From Roseibium sediminis (GTDB lineage Bacteria; Pseudomonadota; Alphaproteobacteria; Rhizobiales; Stappiaceae), in assembly GCF_008711325.1 (NCBI RefSeq), contig NZ_VXDB01000008.1:1-64000 (forward strand): DNA of 64,000 nt. Reading direction: 5' to 3'. Under the pieces are notes generated by a model. It worked only from the letters and a program-made list of their open reading frames with translations. It made no database searches and was not told the DNA's origin. Each line of letters starts with the position of its first letter. Position 1 is the first letter of the stretch. Position numbers and translations under genes: made by a program. Below, piece after piece: positions 53,517-62,131 of this stretch.

Positions 53517-56500
53517 ATGATGTATGAGTGGCTATTCGTTTTCGCGGCAATTGCCTACATCCTGCTTCTGTTCGCCATCGCAAGTTATGGCGACCGCATG
53601 TCGGGCAATGCCTTGCGGCGCGGCCACAGCAGACCGCTCATCTATGCCCTTTCGCTGTCAGTCTATTGCACCTCGTGGACCTTCTTCGGCTCGGTCGGCA
53701 ATGCCAGTCGAACCGGCTTTGAATTCCTGACGATCTATATCGGGCCATTTCTGGTCTTCGCGCTCGGATATCCCCTGCTTCGCCGGGTTGTCCGGCTGGC
53801 CAAGGCCGAGCGCATCACCTCGATCGCCGACTTCATCGGTGCGCGTTACGGAAAGAGCCAGTCCGTTGCCGCGGTCGCAACGATGATCGCCGTGATCGGC
53901 ATCATTCCCTATATTGCCCTGCAGCTCAAAGCCGTTTCCCAGTCGATCACTGCCCTTGTCGGTCCGCCGGACCTGCCCGCCGTCCTGTCGCTTGTCGGAT
54001 TTGATGACATTGCCTTTGTCATTGCCCTGAGCATGGCGGTATTTGCATGGGCCTTCGGCACCCGCCACGTGGACACGACCGAACATCAGGACGGGCTCAT
54101 GCTGGCGGTTGCCGCCGAAGCCGTGATCAAACTCGTTGCGTTCATGGCAGTGGGGATCTGGGTCTGTTTCGAGCTCTATGACGGACCGGTTGATCTGGTG
54201 CGGGCCATCGTCGCAGCCCCGGAAGTGTCCCGCGTCTTCGAGCAACCGATCAATACCGGCAACTGGATGATCATGATCATCCTGTCCACCTTCGCGGTTC
54301 TGCTTCTGCCTCGCCAGTTCCATGTCACTGTCACCGAGAACAACACGGAATCGGAGCTGAAACGCGCGGTCTGGCTGTTCCCGCTCTATCTGGTCCTGAT
54401 CAACCTGTTTGTCGTGCCGATTGCGGCAGCAGGCCTGCTGCGGTTCGGACAGGACGTCAATCCGGACACGTTCGTTCTCGCTCTGCCGGTTGATGCGGGC
54501 CAATACTGGCTGGCCCTCTTTGCCTTTATCGGCGGCCTGTCGGCAGCAACGGCGATGGTGATCGTGGCAACGGTCGCCCTGTCGGTGATGATCTCCAATG
54601 ACATCGTGATCCCGCTCATCCTGCGGCGGCGCAAGGATGGCGAAATCCTTGCTGCCAGCCAGCAGGACATGAGCCGCCACCTGCTCACGATCCGGCGACT
54701 TTCGATCTTCGGCATCCTGCTGCTGGCCTATGCCTATTACCGGGCAGCGGGCGACACCGCCGCGCTGGTCTCCATTGGGCTTTTGTCCTTTGCCGCAATC
54801 GCCCAGTTCGCCCCCTCGTTCATTGGCGCCCTTGTCTGGCGGCGGGCAACCGCACGCGGCGCGATCTGGGGGATGGTCGCCGGGTTTGGCTGCTGGTTCT
54901 ACACCCTCCTGCTGCCGACATTTGCGGAATCCGGCATCATCTCCGGCGCCATTTTGGAGGTCGGCCCCTTCGGCATTGCCATGCTGAAGCCGCAGGCCCT
55001 TTTCGGGCTTGAATTGGACCCTTTCATTCAGGGCAACATGTGGAGCCTTGTCGCCAACGTTGCGTTCTTCATTCTCGGGTCCCTGTCCCGCCAGCCGCAT
55101 GCTGCTGAAACGCTTCAGGCCAACATCTTCGTACCGGCTGCGTTCAAAGCGACGCCCAGCCTGCGCCTGTGGCGGACCTCGGCGACGGTTGGCGACCTGC
55201 AGACAACCGTTGCCCGCTATCTGGGTGAAGCCCGAACCGAGCGGTCCTTCCAGCGCTATGCCCGCGAACGCGGTGTGGAGTTGTCGCAAACGGACTCCGC
55301 GGATGCCGGGCTGCTCCGCTTCTCCGAACAGCTTCTGGCGAGCGCCATCGGCGCGGCCTCCTCGAGGCTGGTTCTGTCGCTGATGCTCAAGCGGCATACC
55401 CTGTCCACCAAAGGCGCGGTGAAACTGCTCGACGATGCATCGGCTGCCTTGCAATATAACCGCGACCTGCTGCAAACCGCGCTTGATCAGGTGCGTCAGG
55501 GCATTGGCGTGTTTGATCGGGACTTGCGCTTGATCTGCTGGAACCGCCAGTTCCGCGAGCTTTTGGGCCTTCCCCCCGAATTCGGACAGGTCGGCATTGC
55601 ACTCGACAATATCATCCGCTTTTCCGCCGAACAGGGCGAATACGGGGGCGGTAATATCGACGAGATAGTCGAAAGCCGTATCGATCTCATGGCCAATCGC
55701 TATGAGACCTTTCAGGAGCGGTTGGCATCAACCGGCACGGTTCTGGAAGTTCGCGTGAGCCCGATGCCTGCCGGTGGCATCGTGACGACCTATACCGACA
55801 TCACGGAGCGGGTGATGGCGGAAGAGGCTCTGGCGCGGGCCAATGAGACGCTGGAACGCAGGGTTCGCGAGAGAACCGAAGAGCTGACCGAGGTCAACAA
55901 GCAGCTTCGCGAAGCCACCAGAGCGGCCGAAGACGCAAATATCGGCAAGACACGCTTTGTTGCCGCTGCCGGCCATGACATTCTCCAGCCCCTCAATGCC
56001 GCACGGCTTTATTCCTCCATTCTCGTTGGCAAGCTGAATGAGGGCGAAAACGGCGAACTCGTTCGCAATGTCGAGGCGGCGCTTGAATCGGTCGAGGACA
56101 TTATCGGCGCGGTTCTCGATATCTCGCGCCTCGACACAGGGGCCCTGAAGCCGGAAATCAGCGAGTTTGCCCTTGATGACATTCTCTCGCCGCTGATCCG
56201 CGAATTCGAACCGATTGCAAAGGAAAAAGGCCTGAAGCTGCGGATGGTGCCGACCAGCCTGACCGTGCGTTCAGATCGCCGCCTGCTGCGCCGCCTCATT
56301 CAAAACCTTGTCTCCAATGCGCTGAAATACACCGCAAAAGGCAAGGTTCTGGTTGGCGTGCGCCGCAAGGGCAACGTACTGCATCTGGAAACCTACGACA
56401 CCGGCATGGGCATCCCGCCGCGCCAGCAGAAACTGATCTTTCACGAGTTCCAGAGACTGGAAGAAGGCATGCGGGCGGCCAAGGGTCTTGGTCTGGGCCT

Positions 56501-57041
56501 TTCCATCGTGGATCGCATCAGCCACGTTCTGGATCATCCGGTCACCTTGCGCTCACGCGTGCAAAAGGGGTCTTGTTTTTCCGTCTCCATTCCAACGGCA
56601 AAACGTGTCGAGAAGGCAGCCCCTGCGCCGGTCATCAGCGCCCCGCTTGGCCAGCTGCAGGGCTTGTGCGTCGTTGCAATCGACAACGAACCGGACATCC
56701 TCAATGCGATGCGGCATCTGCTGCAGGGATGGCAATGCACCGTCATCACCGCACCCGACGATATCACTGCGCGCGAACTGCTGGACGATGCTGGGCTGCT
56801 CCCGGACATCTTCCTTGCGGACTACCATCTGGACGATGGAACGGGGATTGAAGCGATCGGACGCCTGAGAACCACTTATGGTGACGGCATCCCGGCCATT
56901 CTGATCACTGCAGACAGAAGCCGCCCGGTTCGGGCCGACGCAGAATCAAGGTCGATACATGTCCTGAACAAGCCTCTGAAACCGGCGGCTCTCAGAGCTC
57001 ATCTTACCCGCTGCAAGGCAGAGCAAACCGCCGCGGAGTAA
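53517..57041 (+). CDS. Symporter-linked hybrid histidine kinase (CrbS-like)
   Basis: The 1174-residue protein joins a sodium:solute symporter module (about residues 1-530, roughly 13 helices), a cytoplasmic linker (about 540-640), a PAS domain (about 655-765), a coiled coil, a HisKA/HATPase core and a C-terminal receiver. The phospho-His is in AAGHDILQPLN near 820, the N-box is LIQNLVSNALKYT, and the receiver Asp is in LADYHLDDG near 1100. This is the architecture of CrbS, which controls the acetate switch (acs) in Vibrio and Pseudomonas. The NarL-type regulator just downstream on the opposite strand is the likely partner. Ligand and target genes here are unverified. Confidence 0.88.
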   Translation: MMYEWLFVFAAIAYILLLFAIASYGDRMSGNALRRGHSRPLIYALSLSVYCTSWTFFGSVGNASRTGFEFLTIYIGPFLVFALGYPLLRRVVRLAKAERITSIADFIGARYGKSQSVAAVATMIAVIGIIPYIALQLKAVSQSITALVGPPDLPAVLSLVGFDDIAFVIALSMAVFAWAFGTRHVDTTEHQDGLMLAVAAEAVIKLVAFMAVGIWVCFELYDGPVDLVRAIVAAPEVSRVFEQPINTGNWMIMIILSTFAVLLLPRQFHVTVTENNTESELKRAVWLFPLYLVLINLFVVPIAAAGLLRFGQDVNPDTFVLALPVDAGQYWLALFAFIGGLSAATAMVIVATVALSVMISNDIVIPLILRRRKDGEILAASQQDMSRHLLTIRRLSIFGILLLAYAYYRAAGDTAALVSIGLLSFAAIAQFAPSFIGALVWRRATARGAIWGMVAGFGCWFYTLLLPTFAESGIISGAILEVGPFGIAMLKPQALFGLELDPFIQGNMWSLVANVAFFILGSLSRQPHAAETLQANIFVPAAFKATPSLRLWRTSATVGDLQTTVARYLGEARTERSFQRYARERGVELSQTDSADAGLLRFSEQLLASAIGAASSRLVLSLMLKRHTLSTKGAVKLLDDASAALQYNRDLLQTALDQVRQGIGVFDRDLRLICWNRQFRELLGLPPEFGQVGIALDNIIRFSAEQGEYGGGNIDEIVESRIDLMANRYETFQERLASTGTVLEVRVSPMPAGGIVTTYTDITERVMAEEALARANETLERRVRERTEELTEVNKQLREATRAAEDANIGKTRFVAAAGHDILQPLNAARLYSSILVGKLNEGENGELVRNVEAALESVEDIIGAVLDISRLDTGALKPEISEFALDDILSPLIREFEPIAKEKGLKLRMVPTSLTVRSDRRLLRRLIQNLVSNALKYTAKGKVLVGVRRKGNVLHLETYDTGMGIPPRQQKLIFHEFQRLEEGMRAAKGLGLGLSIVDRISHVLDHPVTLRSRVQKGSCFSVSIPTAKRVEKAAPAPVISAPLGQLQGLCVVAIDNEPDILNAMRHLLQGWQCTVITAPDDITARELLDDAGLLPDIFLADYHLDDGTGIEAIGRLRTTYGDGIPAILITADRSRPVRADAESRSIHVLNKPLKPAALRAHLTRCKAEQTAAE

Positions 57042-57062
57042 CACCAACCTCAAAAAGACAAT

Positions 57063-57080
57063 CGGCGCCTGACGGCGCCG
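57063..57080 (-). terminator. Hairpin terminator of the NarL-type regulator
   Basis: CGGCGCC (57063-57069) pairs with GGCGCCG (57074-57080). Read on the minus strand it is followed, after a few bases, by TCTTTTTG. The T-run is offset, so efficiency is uncertain. Confidence 0.6.
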
Positions 57081-57114
57081 AAAAACAATGGATGGTAAGC
57101 TCAGCGCACCTGGT

Positions 57115-57789
57115 TTAGGCGGACGCCTGATCTTCTTCACTGAGCTGCCACTGCCCAATCTCGATCTTGGAGGCGGCAATGACCGCCTGGGTTCGGCTTT
57201 CGACGCCAAGCTTTTGCAGGATCGCAGACACGTGCGCCTTGACGGTAGCCTCCGAGACAGACAGCTCATAGGCGATCTGCTTGTTCAGCAAGCCTTCGGA
57301 CAGCATCATCAGCACCCGCACCTGCTGCGGGGTCAGAGTGGACAGGCGTTGCACAAGATCGCCAATGCCGTCGTCCGCTGTCAGCTCGATTTCCGGCGGG
57401 GTCCACAGATCCCCGGCCATGACGGCGGAGATTGCATCGCGGATCACGTCGATGCCGTGAGACTTCGGTATGAAGCCCGAAGCACCAAACTCGATGCAGC
57501 GACGAATGACCTGCGGCTCCTCGTTGGCCGAGACGATGACCACCGGAACACTAGCGTGCTGAGCACGCAAATACATCAAGCCGGAAAAACCGCGCATGCC
57601 GGGCATCGTCAGATCAAGAAGCACGAGGTCCGCCTCGCCGCTTTCGTCCAGCCGTGCAGTTACATCTTCAAGCGCACCTGCCTCGAGGATTTCTGCACCG
57701 GGATAGAGCGCTTCAAGTGTCTGCCGCAGCGCCCCGCGAAACAAAGGATGATCATCCGCAATTACAAACCGGTAGTTTGTTTCAGCCAC
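57115..57789 (-). CDS. NarL/LuxR-family response regulator (CrbR-like)
   Basis: The 224-residue regulator has a receiver domain (acidic pair in IADDHPLFRGAL, phosphoryl Asp in LVLLDLTMPG near 57, Lys in IPKSHG near 107) and a C-terminal LuxR HTH (about 150-205, LTPQQVRVLMMLSEGLLNKQ). It is convergent with the CrbS-like kinase gene, its probable partner, and such pairs regulate acetyl-CoA synthetase. A GTG at 57789 with GGGAGG nine bases upstream is preferred to the TTG at 57795. A 450-base AT-rich gap separates its start from the next gene. Confidence 0.88.
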   Translation of the reverse strand: MAETNYRFVIADDHPLFRGALRQTLEALYPGAEILEAGALEDVTARLDESGEADLVLLDLTMPGMRGFSGLMYLRAQHASVPVVIVSANEEPQVIRRCIEFGASGFIPKSHGIDVIRDAISAVMAGDLWTPPEIELTADDGIGDLVQRLSTLTPQQVRVLMMLSEGLLNKQIAYELSVSEATVKAHVSAILQKLGVESRTQAVIAASKIEIGQWQLSEEDQASA

Positions 57790-58245
57790 GCCCAATAACC
57801 TCCCTCACCCGTATTACCAGTTCGGCACTCGTGACGATCTGTGCGCAGACAAAAGGCAGCTCCGCCCGCCGACAGGGTGTTTTACTTTTCACGAAAGTAT
57901 GTTCGCTGAACCTAAAAAGCGCAAGCGCGAGTGCAGATAAAACCCAATTGCAATCACAGGGGAGACAATGTATGCATTATTTCACATCAGTAATACTGAC
58001 GTGAAAATGAATGGCGACTACCTATAATTAGAGAAGCAAGCAATTAACGCCCGATTTTGAACAGAAAAAAGCCACATTCCAGAAAAACACAGAAAATAAA
58101 ACCCGTATTTTCAACAATCTTTCAATACCACATATGAATATGTTATTGAATATTTTTCTAGACCTACTATTTCTTCGATCCAATCATTAATTCTTCCGTT
58201 ACGCCATTACAAATAAAACACGCGAATGAAGGCCAATACATTATA
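57790..58245. other. AT-rich intergenic region, no gene seen
   Basis: About 450 bases between two divergent genes with no supported frame. The middle (57990-58200) is strikingly AT-rich compared with the rest of the window, with A- and T-runs that may bend DNA. It should hold promoters for both the NarL-type regulator and the thioesterase. No recognised operator was found. Confidence 0.4.
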
Positions 58246-59118
58246 ATGCCGAAACCGATAGTCACACTATATTCTTTTGTAAACAGATGGGAATGCGATG
58301 AGAATGATCATCTCAACGTTCAGTTTTATTTTTCCAGATTCGAGGAAGCCGACCGCCAATTCCGCCTGACGACGGGCCTGAGTGAAACGCTCGTCGGCGC
58401 ACGCCGTGTCCGCCATGTCCGCTATCACAAGGAACTGCGCACCGGCGACCTGATCCACGTTACCTCTTATGTTGCCTTCGACGGCCCGCACATGCTGACC
58501 GTTGTTCATCAGATGCACAATGCGACAACCGACGTGCTGGCTGCGACGGCGATTGACGGATATGAGCCAAACAGCAGTTCGGTGAAGTCTCTTCGCACAC
58601 GGTTCAAGGACTTTCATCGCCCGATCCCGGATGAGGCAACCCCGCGCGGACTTCCGGCCTCCCCGACCCAGTTCCGCTCCACCATGGAAGCCCTGATCCA
58701 GTCCGGCGGGGATATCTGCTTCCGCGGCACCGTGCTTCCGCGTCATCTGGGCGCAGACCAGAAAGCGGACGACGGCTTTGCTCTTTCCTGCTTTACCGAC
58801 GGCGTTGCCCATATCTGGCAGCGCACGCCAATGACCCACGCCTACCTGACGAACAATCAGTTTGGCCGGGTCGCAGCTGAAATGAAGCTGACATGGTTCA
58901 GCCCGTTGAAAGTGGGCGATGCGGTTACCGTGGTTAGCGGCGTGACGAACATGGCGGAAAAGGTTTTCACGCTTCGCCATCACCTGTTCGAGACACGCAC
59001 TCAAAGGCTTGCGGCCATATGTGACGTCGTCGCCCTGATGATAGACTTGAAGGAACGCAGGGCTGTGCCGCTCCCGACCGATGCATTGAAGGAAACAGAA
59101 CGGCTGGTTGCCGACTGA
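58246..59118 (+). CDS. Double-hotdog acyl-CoA thioesterase family protein
   Basis: The 290-residue protein contains two hotdog domains in tandem (about residues 1-130 and 150-285). The first opens RWECDENDHLNVQFYFSRFEEA, where the Asp/Asn-His-x-N block is the thioesterase active-site pattern. The second contains TNNQFGRVAAEMKLTWFSPLKVGD. Similar fused thioesterases act on betainyl-CoA and other acyl-CoAs in carnitine and related pathways, but no such genes are nearby. The ribosome binding site is poor (GAAGG, 12 bases away). It ends at a strong terminator. Confidence 0.8.
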   Translation: MPKPIVTLYSFVNRWECDENDHLNVQFYFSRFEEADRQFRLTTGLSETLVGARRVRHVRYHKELRTGDLIHVTSYVAFDGPHMLTVVHQMHNATTDVLAATAIDGYEPNSSSVKSLRTRFKDFHRPIPDEATPRGLPASPTQFRSTMEALIQSGGDICFRGTVLPRHLGADQKADDGFALSCFTDGVAHIWQRTPMTHAYLTNNQFGRVAAEMKLTWFSPLKVGDAVTVVSGVTNMAEKVFTLRHHLFETRTQRLAAICDVVALMIDLKERRAVPLPTDALKETERLVAD

Positions 59119-59151
59119 ACAGTTAGAACATACCGGAAGCATAATTGATCA

Positions 59152-59188
59152 CAGTTGGGCCTGTACACGTACAGGCCCAACTGTTTTT
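59152..59188 (+). terminator. Rho-independent terminator after the thioesterase gene
   Basis: A 15-bp perfect stem (CAGTTGGGCCTGTAC with GTACAGGCCCAACTG, 59152-59183) is followed by TTTTT. Its T-run includes the stop codon of the convergent gene. Confidence 0.9.
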
Positions 59189-60053
59189 ACTTGTCGCCCT
59201 TGCCTTCAAGCTCGGATTTCAGATCCTGCATAAGGCCGAAGAAGCGGCGCATTGCGCTTTCACTGAACTGCAGCATTTCCTCCAGCTCTTTCTCTTCGGC
59301 AGCAAACTTGGAACCTGGAGCCTTGTCGGGAGCATCTGAAGGCGCTGAGGTTTGATCCTGCTCAGGCTCTTGCCTTTCCGGCTCGTCGGACTTGTCGTCC
59401 TTTCCGGATTGATCGGGTATTTCTGTTTCGCTTTGCTGCGGCTCGGCAGAAGTCTCAGGCACCGCTTGAGGTCCCGTCTGCGAAGGCGAACCGGCTGCCG
59501 CAGCTTCCAGCTCATCCACCCGCTCCTGCAAACGATCAATCTCGGCGGAAAGGTCCTCGATCTCCTGAAGATAGGCGTCTTCGGCCATAGGCGCCGGCAC
59601 ACATCTCCAGGCGCCGTTTGCAGTCTTGCAGAAATTGATTGTACCGCTTTCGCGGTCCACGCGCAGGATGTCCTCACCCGCTTTCAGCAGGACGTACCGG
59701 CCATCCATATTGTCCGGCAAGACGTCTGCCTTTTCAGCAACGGTTTCCGTTTCCGCTGCTTTTTCCGGGGGAGACGACGGCACAGCTTCGGCAGTCTTTT
59801 CAGCCACGAACTTGGCACGCGGTGTTTCGCTCACAACAAGAGGTCTGCGCGCAGGAACCTTGGCCACGGCGGCAACCACCTTGGCAGCAGCTCGCGGCTT
59901 CACCGCAACTGCCTTTTTCAGGTCAGCCATGTGAACGATACTCGACCACTGCACGACGTTCTGGCTGAACCCGGCAGCCTGTCCTGGCGCAGCGAGTGCG
60001 AGCATCCCGGACGCTGCGATCCCGATGGCGAGCGGGGCATGGCGAAATGTCAT
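59187..60053 (-). CDS. Secreted coiled-coil protein of unknown function
   Basis: The 288-residue protein has a Sec signal peptide (cleaved after GQA near 26) and a Lys/Ala-rich middle. A short folded segment follows at about 115-155 (GRYVLLKAGEDILRVDRESG then INFCKTANGAWRC). This segment looks like a small two-Cys beta domain seen in several Rhizobiales envelope proteins. Next comes a coiled coil (about 160-190), a Gln/Glu/Ser-rich acidic linker and a C-terminal helix. Tip-of-envelope or cell-wall contact is likely from export alone. The family has no known function. Confidence 0.75.
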   Translation of the reverse strand: MTFRHAPLAIGIAASGMLALAAPGQAAGFSQNVVQWSSIVHMADLKKAVAVKPRAAAKVVAAVAKVPARRPLVVSETPRAKFVAEKTAEAVPSSPPEKAAETETVAEKADVLPDNMDGRYVLLKAGEDILRVDRESGTINFCKTANGAWRCVPAPMAEDAYLQEIEDLSAEIDRLQERVDELEAAAAGSPSQTGPQAVPETSAEPQQSETEIPDQSGKDDKSDEPERQEPEQDQTSAPSDAPDKAPGSKFAAEEKELEEMLQFSESAMRRFFGLMQDLKSELEGKGDK

Positions 60054-60224
60054 GGCGGCCTATCTCCTTGGGAAGTTTCCGCACCAATCAAATTGCTTCA
60101 ATAAATTACGTGACACAGTTCCATGGCCAAAGCACGGCCAAGCGGAAAATAATCGCCCGTCATGCACAGGCGACCCGATTTCCGATGCCCGCAAGATTAC
60201 GTTACGTCATTTTTTTTCGATGTT

Positions 60225-61907
60225 TCAGGCTTTTCCAGAAGTCTTCTGAGAAGCAGTGTCAACGCCCTGAAGCAGGGATTCAAGAAGTTCAAGCTTGTCT
60301 GCATCGACCGGCTTCTTGTCCCATCTCAACCGCGAGATTCTTGGAAACCGCATGGCCACGCCTGACTTGTGCCGTGTGGACCGGTTCAGCCCTTCAAAGG
60401 CCACTTCCAGCACCAGTCCATTGTCAGGGGCATGGGCGACCTCACGAACCGGGCCGAATCGATTGATCGTGTTGGCCCTCACGAAGCGGTCAATTTCGCG
60501 CAGCTCGTCGTCGGTGAAACCGAAATAGGCCTTGCCGACAGGCACCAGCTCCTCTTCTGCCCCGGCCTGTTTCCAGACGCCAAATGTATAGTCCGAATAG
60601 AAGGACGAGCGCTTGCCATGGCCGCGCTGCGCATACATGAGCACCGCATCGACGATGAACGGCTCCCGCTTCCATTTGAACCATTCTCCCTTCGGCCTGC
60701 CCGGAAGATAGGGGCTCAAACGACGCTTGAGCATCAGGCCTTCAACGGCCCCGGCGTCCTTGGGCTCAAGCAATGTGTGCGGGTTCTTGCGGGCATCCGC
60801 CCACGCCGTCCATCCCGAGACGTCCAGCTGCGGCGACAAGTCGATGCGCGGGTCCTTGAGGTCAGTCACGAGACTCTCGAGTTTCTTTCGCCGCTCGACA
60901 AAAGGTTCGGCGCGCAGGTCCTCTCCCTTTATTGCCAGAACATCATAGGCGCGGATTACAGCCGGAAAGTCGCGCATCAGCTTTGGCCCTGCCTTCTTTC
61001 GGTTCAACCGCTTCTGCAGATCGGAAAAAGGCTGGATCGCGCCGTCGCGGCGGATCAGCAACTCTCCGTCGATGGCTGCATCAAAGGTGAGGCTTTCCAG
61101 CACATCGGGAAAGGCTGCGGAGATGTCTTCTCCGGTTCGGCTGAACAGCTTTCGTTGCTGCTGCCCGTTTTCATCAACCGCCCCGACAGCCTGCACGCGG
61201 ATGCCATCCCATTTCCATTCAGCGACGAAATCGGCGGCATCCAAGGAGGCTTGATCCTTCTGCTCATCCAGCGGATGGGCCAGCATGACGGGCCTGAACG
61301 GAACCGGGTCGCTAACCTCGGGTCGTCCCGATTTTCCCTCAACCCAGGCAAAGAGATCCGTGTAGGGAATATCCAACCCGTGCCAGATTTCTTCCAGATC
61401 GTTGGGCTCCACATCTCCCATACGGGCAATGGCCGTCTTGGCGAGACGGGCGGAAACGCCAACACGCAAGCCACCGGTCACGAGCTTCAACAATGCCCAT
61501 CGCCCCGTTTCATCAAGCCGGTCCAGCCAGTCGGACAAAGTTCCCGGAACATCCTGCTTGCCAAGTTTCTTCAGGGTTTCGACGACAGTGGCCAGTTCCG
61601 GGGCGGGTGTTTGCGTTCCCGCCGGGTCACAGCCCGCCTCAGGCCACATCAGGGCAATCGTCTCGGAGAGATCCCCGACAAAGTCATAGGACAACGCAAA
61701 GAGAACCGGATCTGCCTTTTCACTGATCAACCCGCGCAACAGGGCCGGTTTGGCATGGCGAAACGTCAGGCTTCCGGTCAGTGCCGCGAGGGCGTAACCG
61801 CGATCCGGGTCGGGCGTACGGCCGAAATAGTCCCGCAGCAGTGCTTCCTTTGCAGACCTGCGCGGCTCAAAGGACAATCTGTCGAGAAGGCAGGCAAAGG
61901 CATGCAT
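60225..61907 (-). CDS. ATP-dependent DNA ligase
   Basis: The 560-residue protein is a bacterial ATP-dependent ligase of the LigB/LigC-like group. It has an N-terminal DNA-binding domain (about 1-190) and the nucleotidyl-transferase motif I lysine in AEWKWDGIRVQ near residue 230, then motif III-type AAIDGELL. GLMLKRRLSPY and FKWKREP (motif V region) follow, with a C-terminal OB domain. It seals nicks using ATP, presumably in repair rather than replication. In many Alphaproteobacteria this type sits with an exonuclease and an Lhr-type helicase. Here it is alone and divergent from a DEAD-box RNA helicase gene. Confidence 0.92.
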   Translation of the reverse strand: MHAFACLLDRLSFEPRRSAKEALLRDYFGRTPDPDRGYALAALTGSLTFRHAKPALLRGLISEKADPVLFALSYDFVGDLSETIALMWPEAGCDPAGTQTPAPELATVVETLKKLGKQDVPGTLSDWLDRLDETGRWALLKLVTGGLRVGVSARLAKTAIARMGDVEPNDLEEIWHGLDIPYTDLFAWVEGKSGRPEVSDPVPFRPVMLAHPLDEQKDQASLDAADFVAEWKWDGIRVQAVGAVDENGQQQRKLFSRTGEDISAAFPDVLESLTFDAAIDGELLIRRDGAIQPFSDLQKRLNRKKAGPKLMRDFPAVIRAYDVLAIKGEDLRAEPFVERRKKLESLVTDLKDPRIDLSPQLDVSGWTAWADARKNPHTLLEPKDAGAVEGLMLKRRLSPYLPGRPKGEWFKWKREPFIVDAVLMYAQRGHGKRSSFYSDYTFGVWKQAGAEEELVPVGKAYFGFTDDELREIDRFVRANTINRFGPVREVAHAPDNGLVLEVAFEGLNRSTRHKSGVAMRFPRISRLRWDKKPVDADKLELLESLLQGVDTASQKTSGKA

Positions 61908-62131
61908 GGGCGGCGGTTTACATTGATGAAATTGCAGATCTTGACCAGTCTAACGCAACTTGATGCAGTGTGCCGGGATTTCAAGCCCTTCGAAAACCGG
62001 TGAACTGCCATGCGTGAATGCTCTGGACGCAATCCCAAAGGACGCCTATACAGGGCGCAACTTACACGCAAATCCTATCATTGGGCCAGACGTGCAGCCC
62101 GGATCTGCGTTTCCTTTCATGAAAGTAGACT

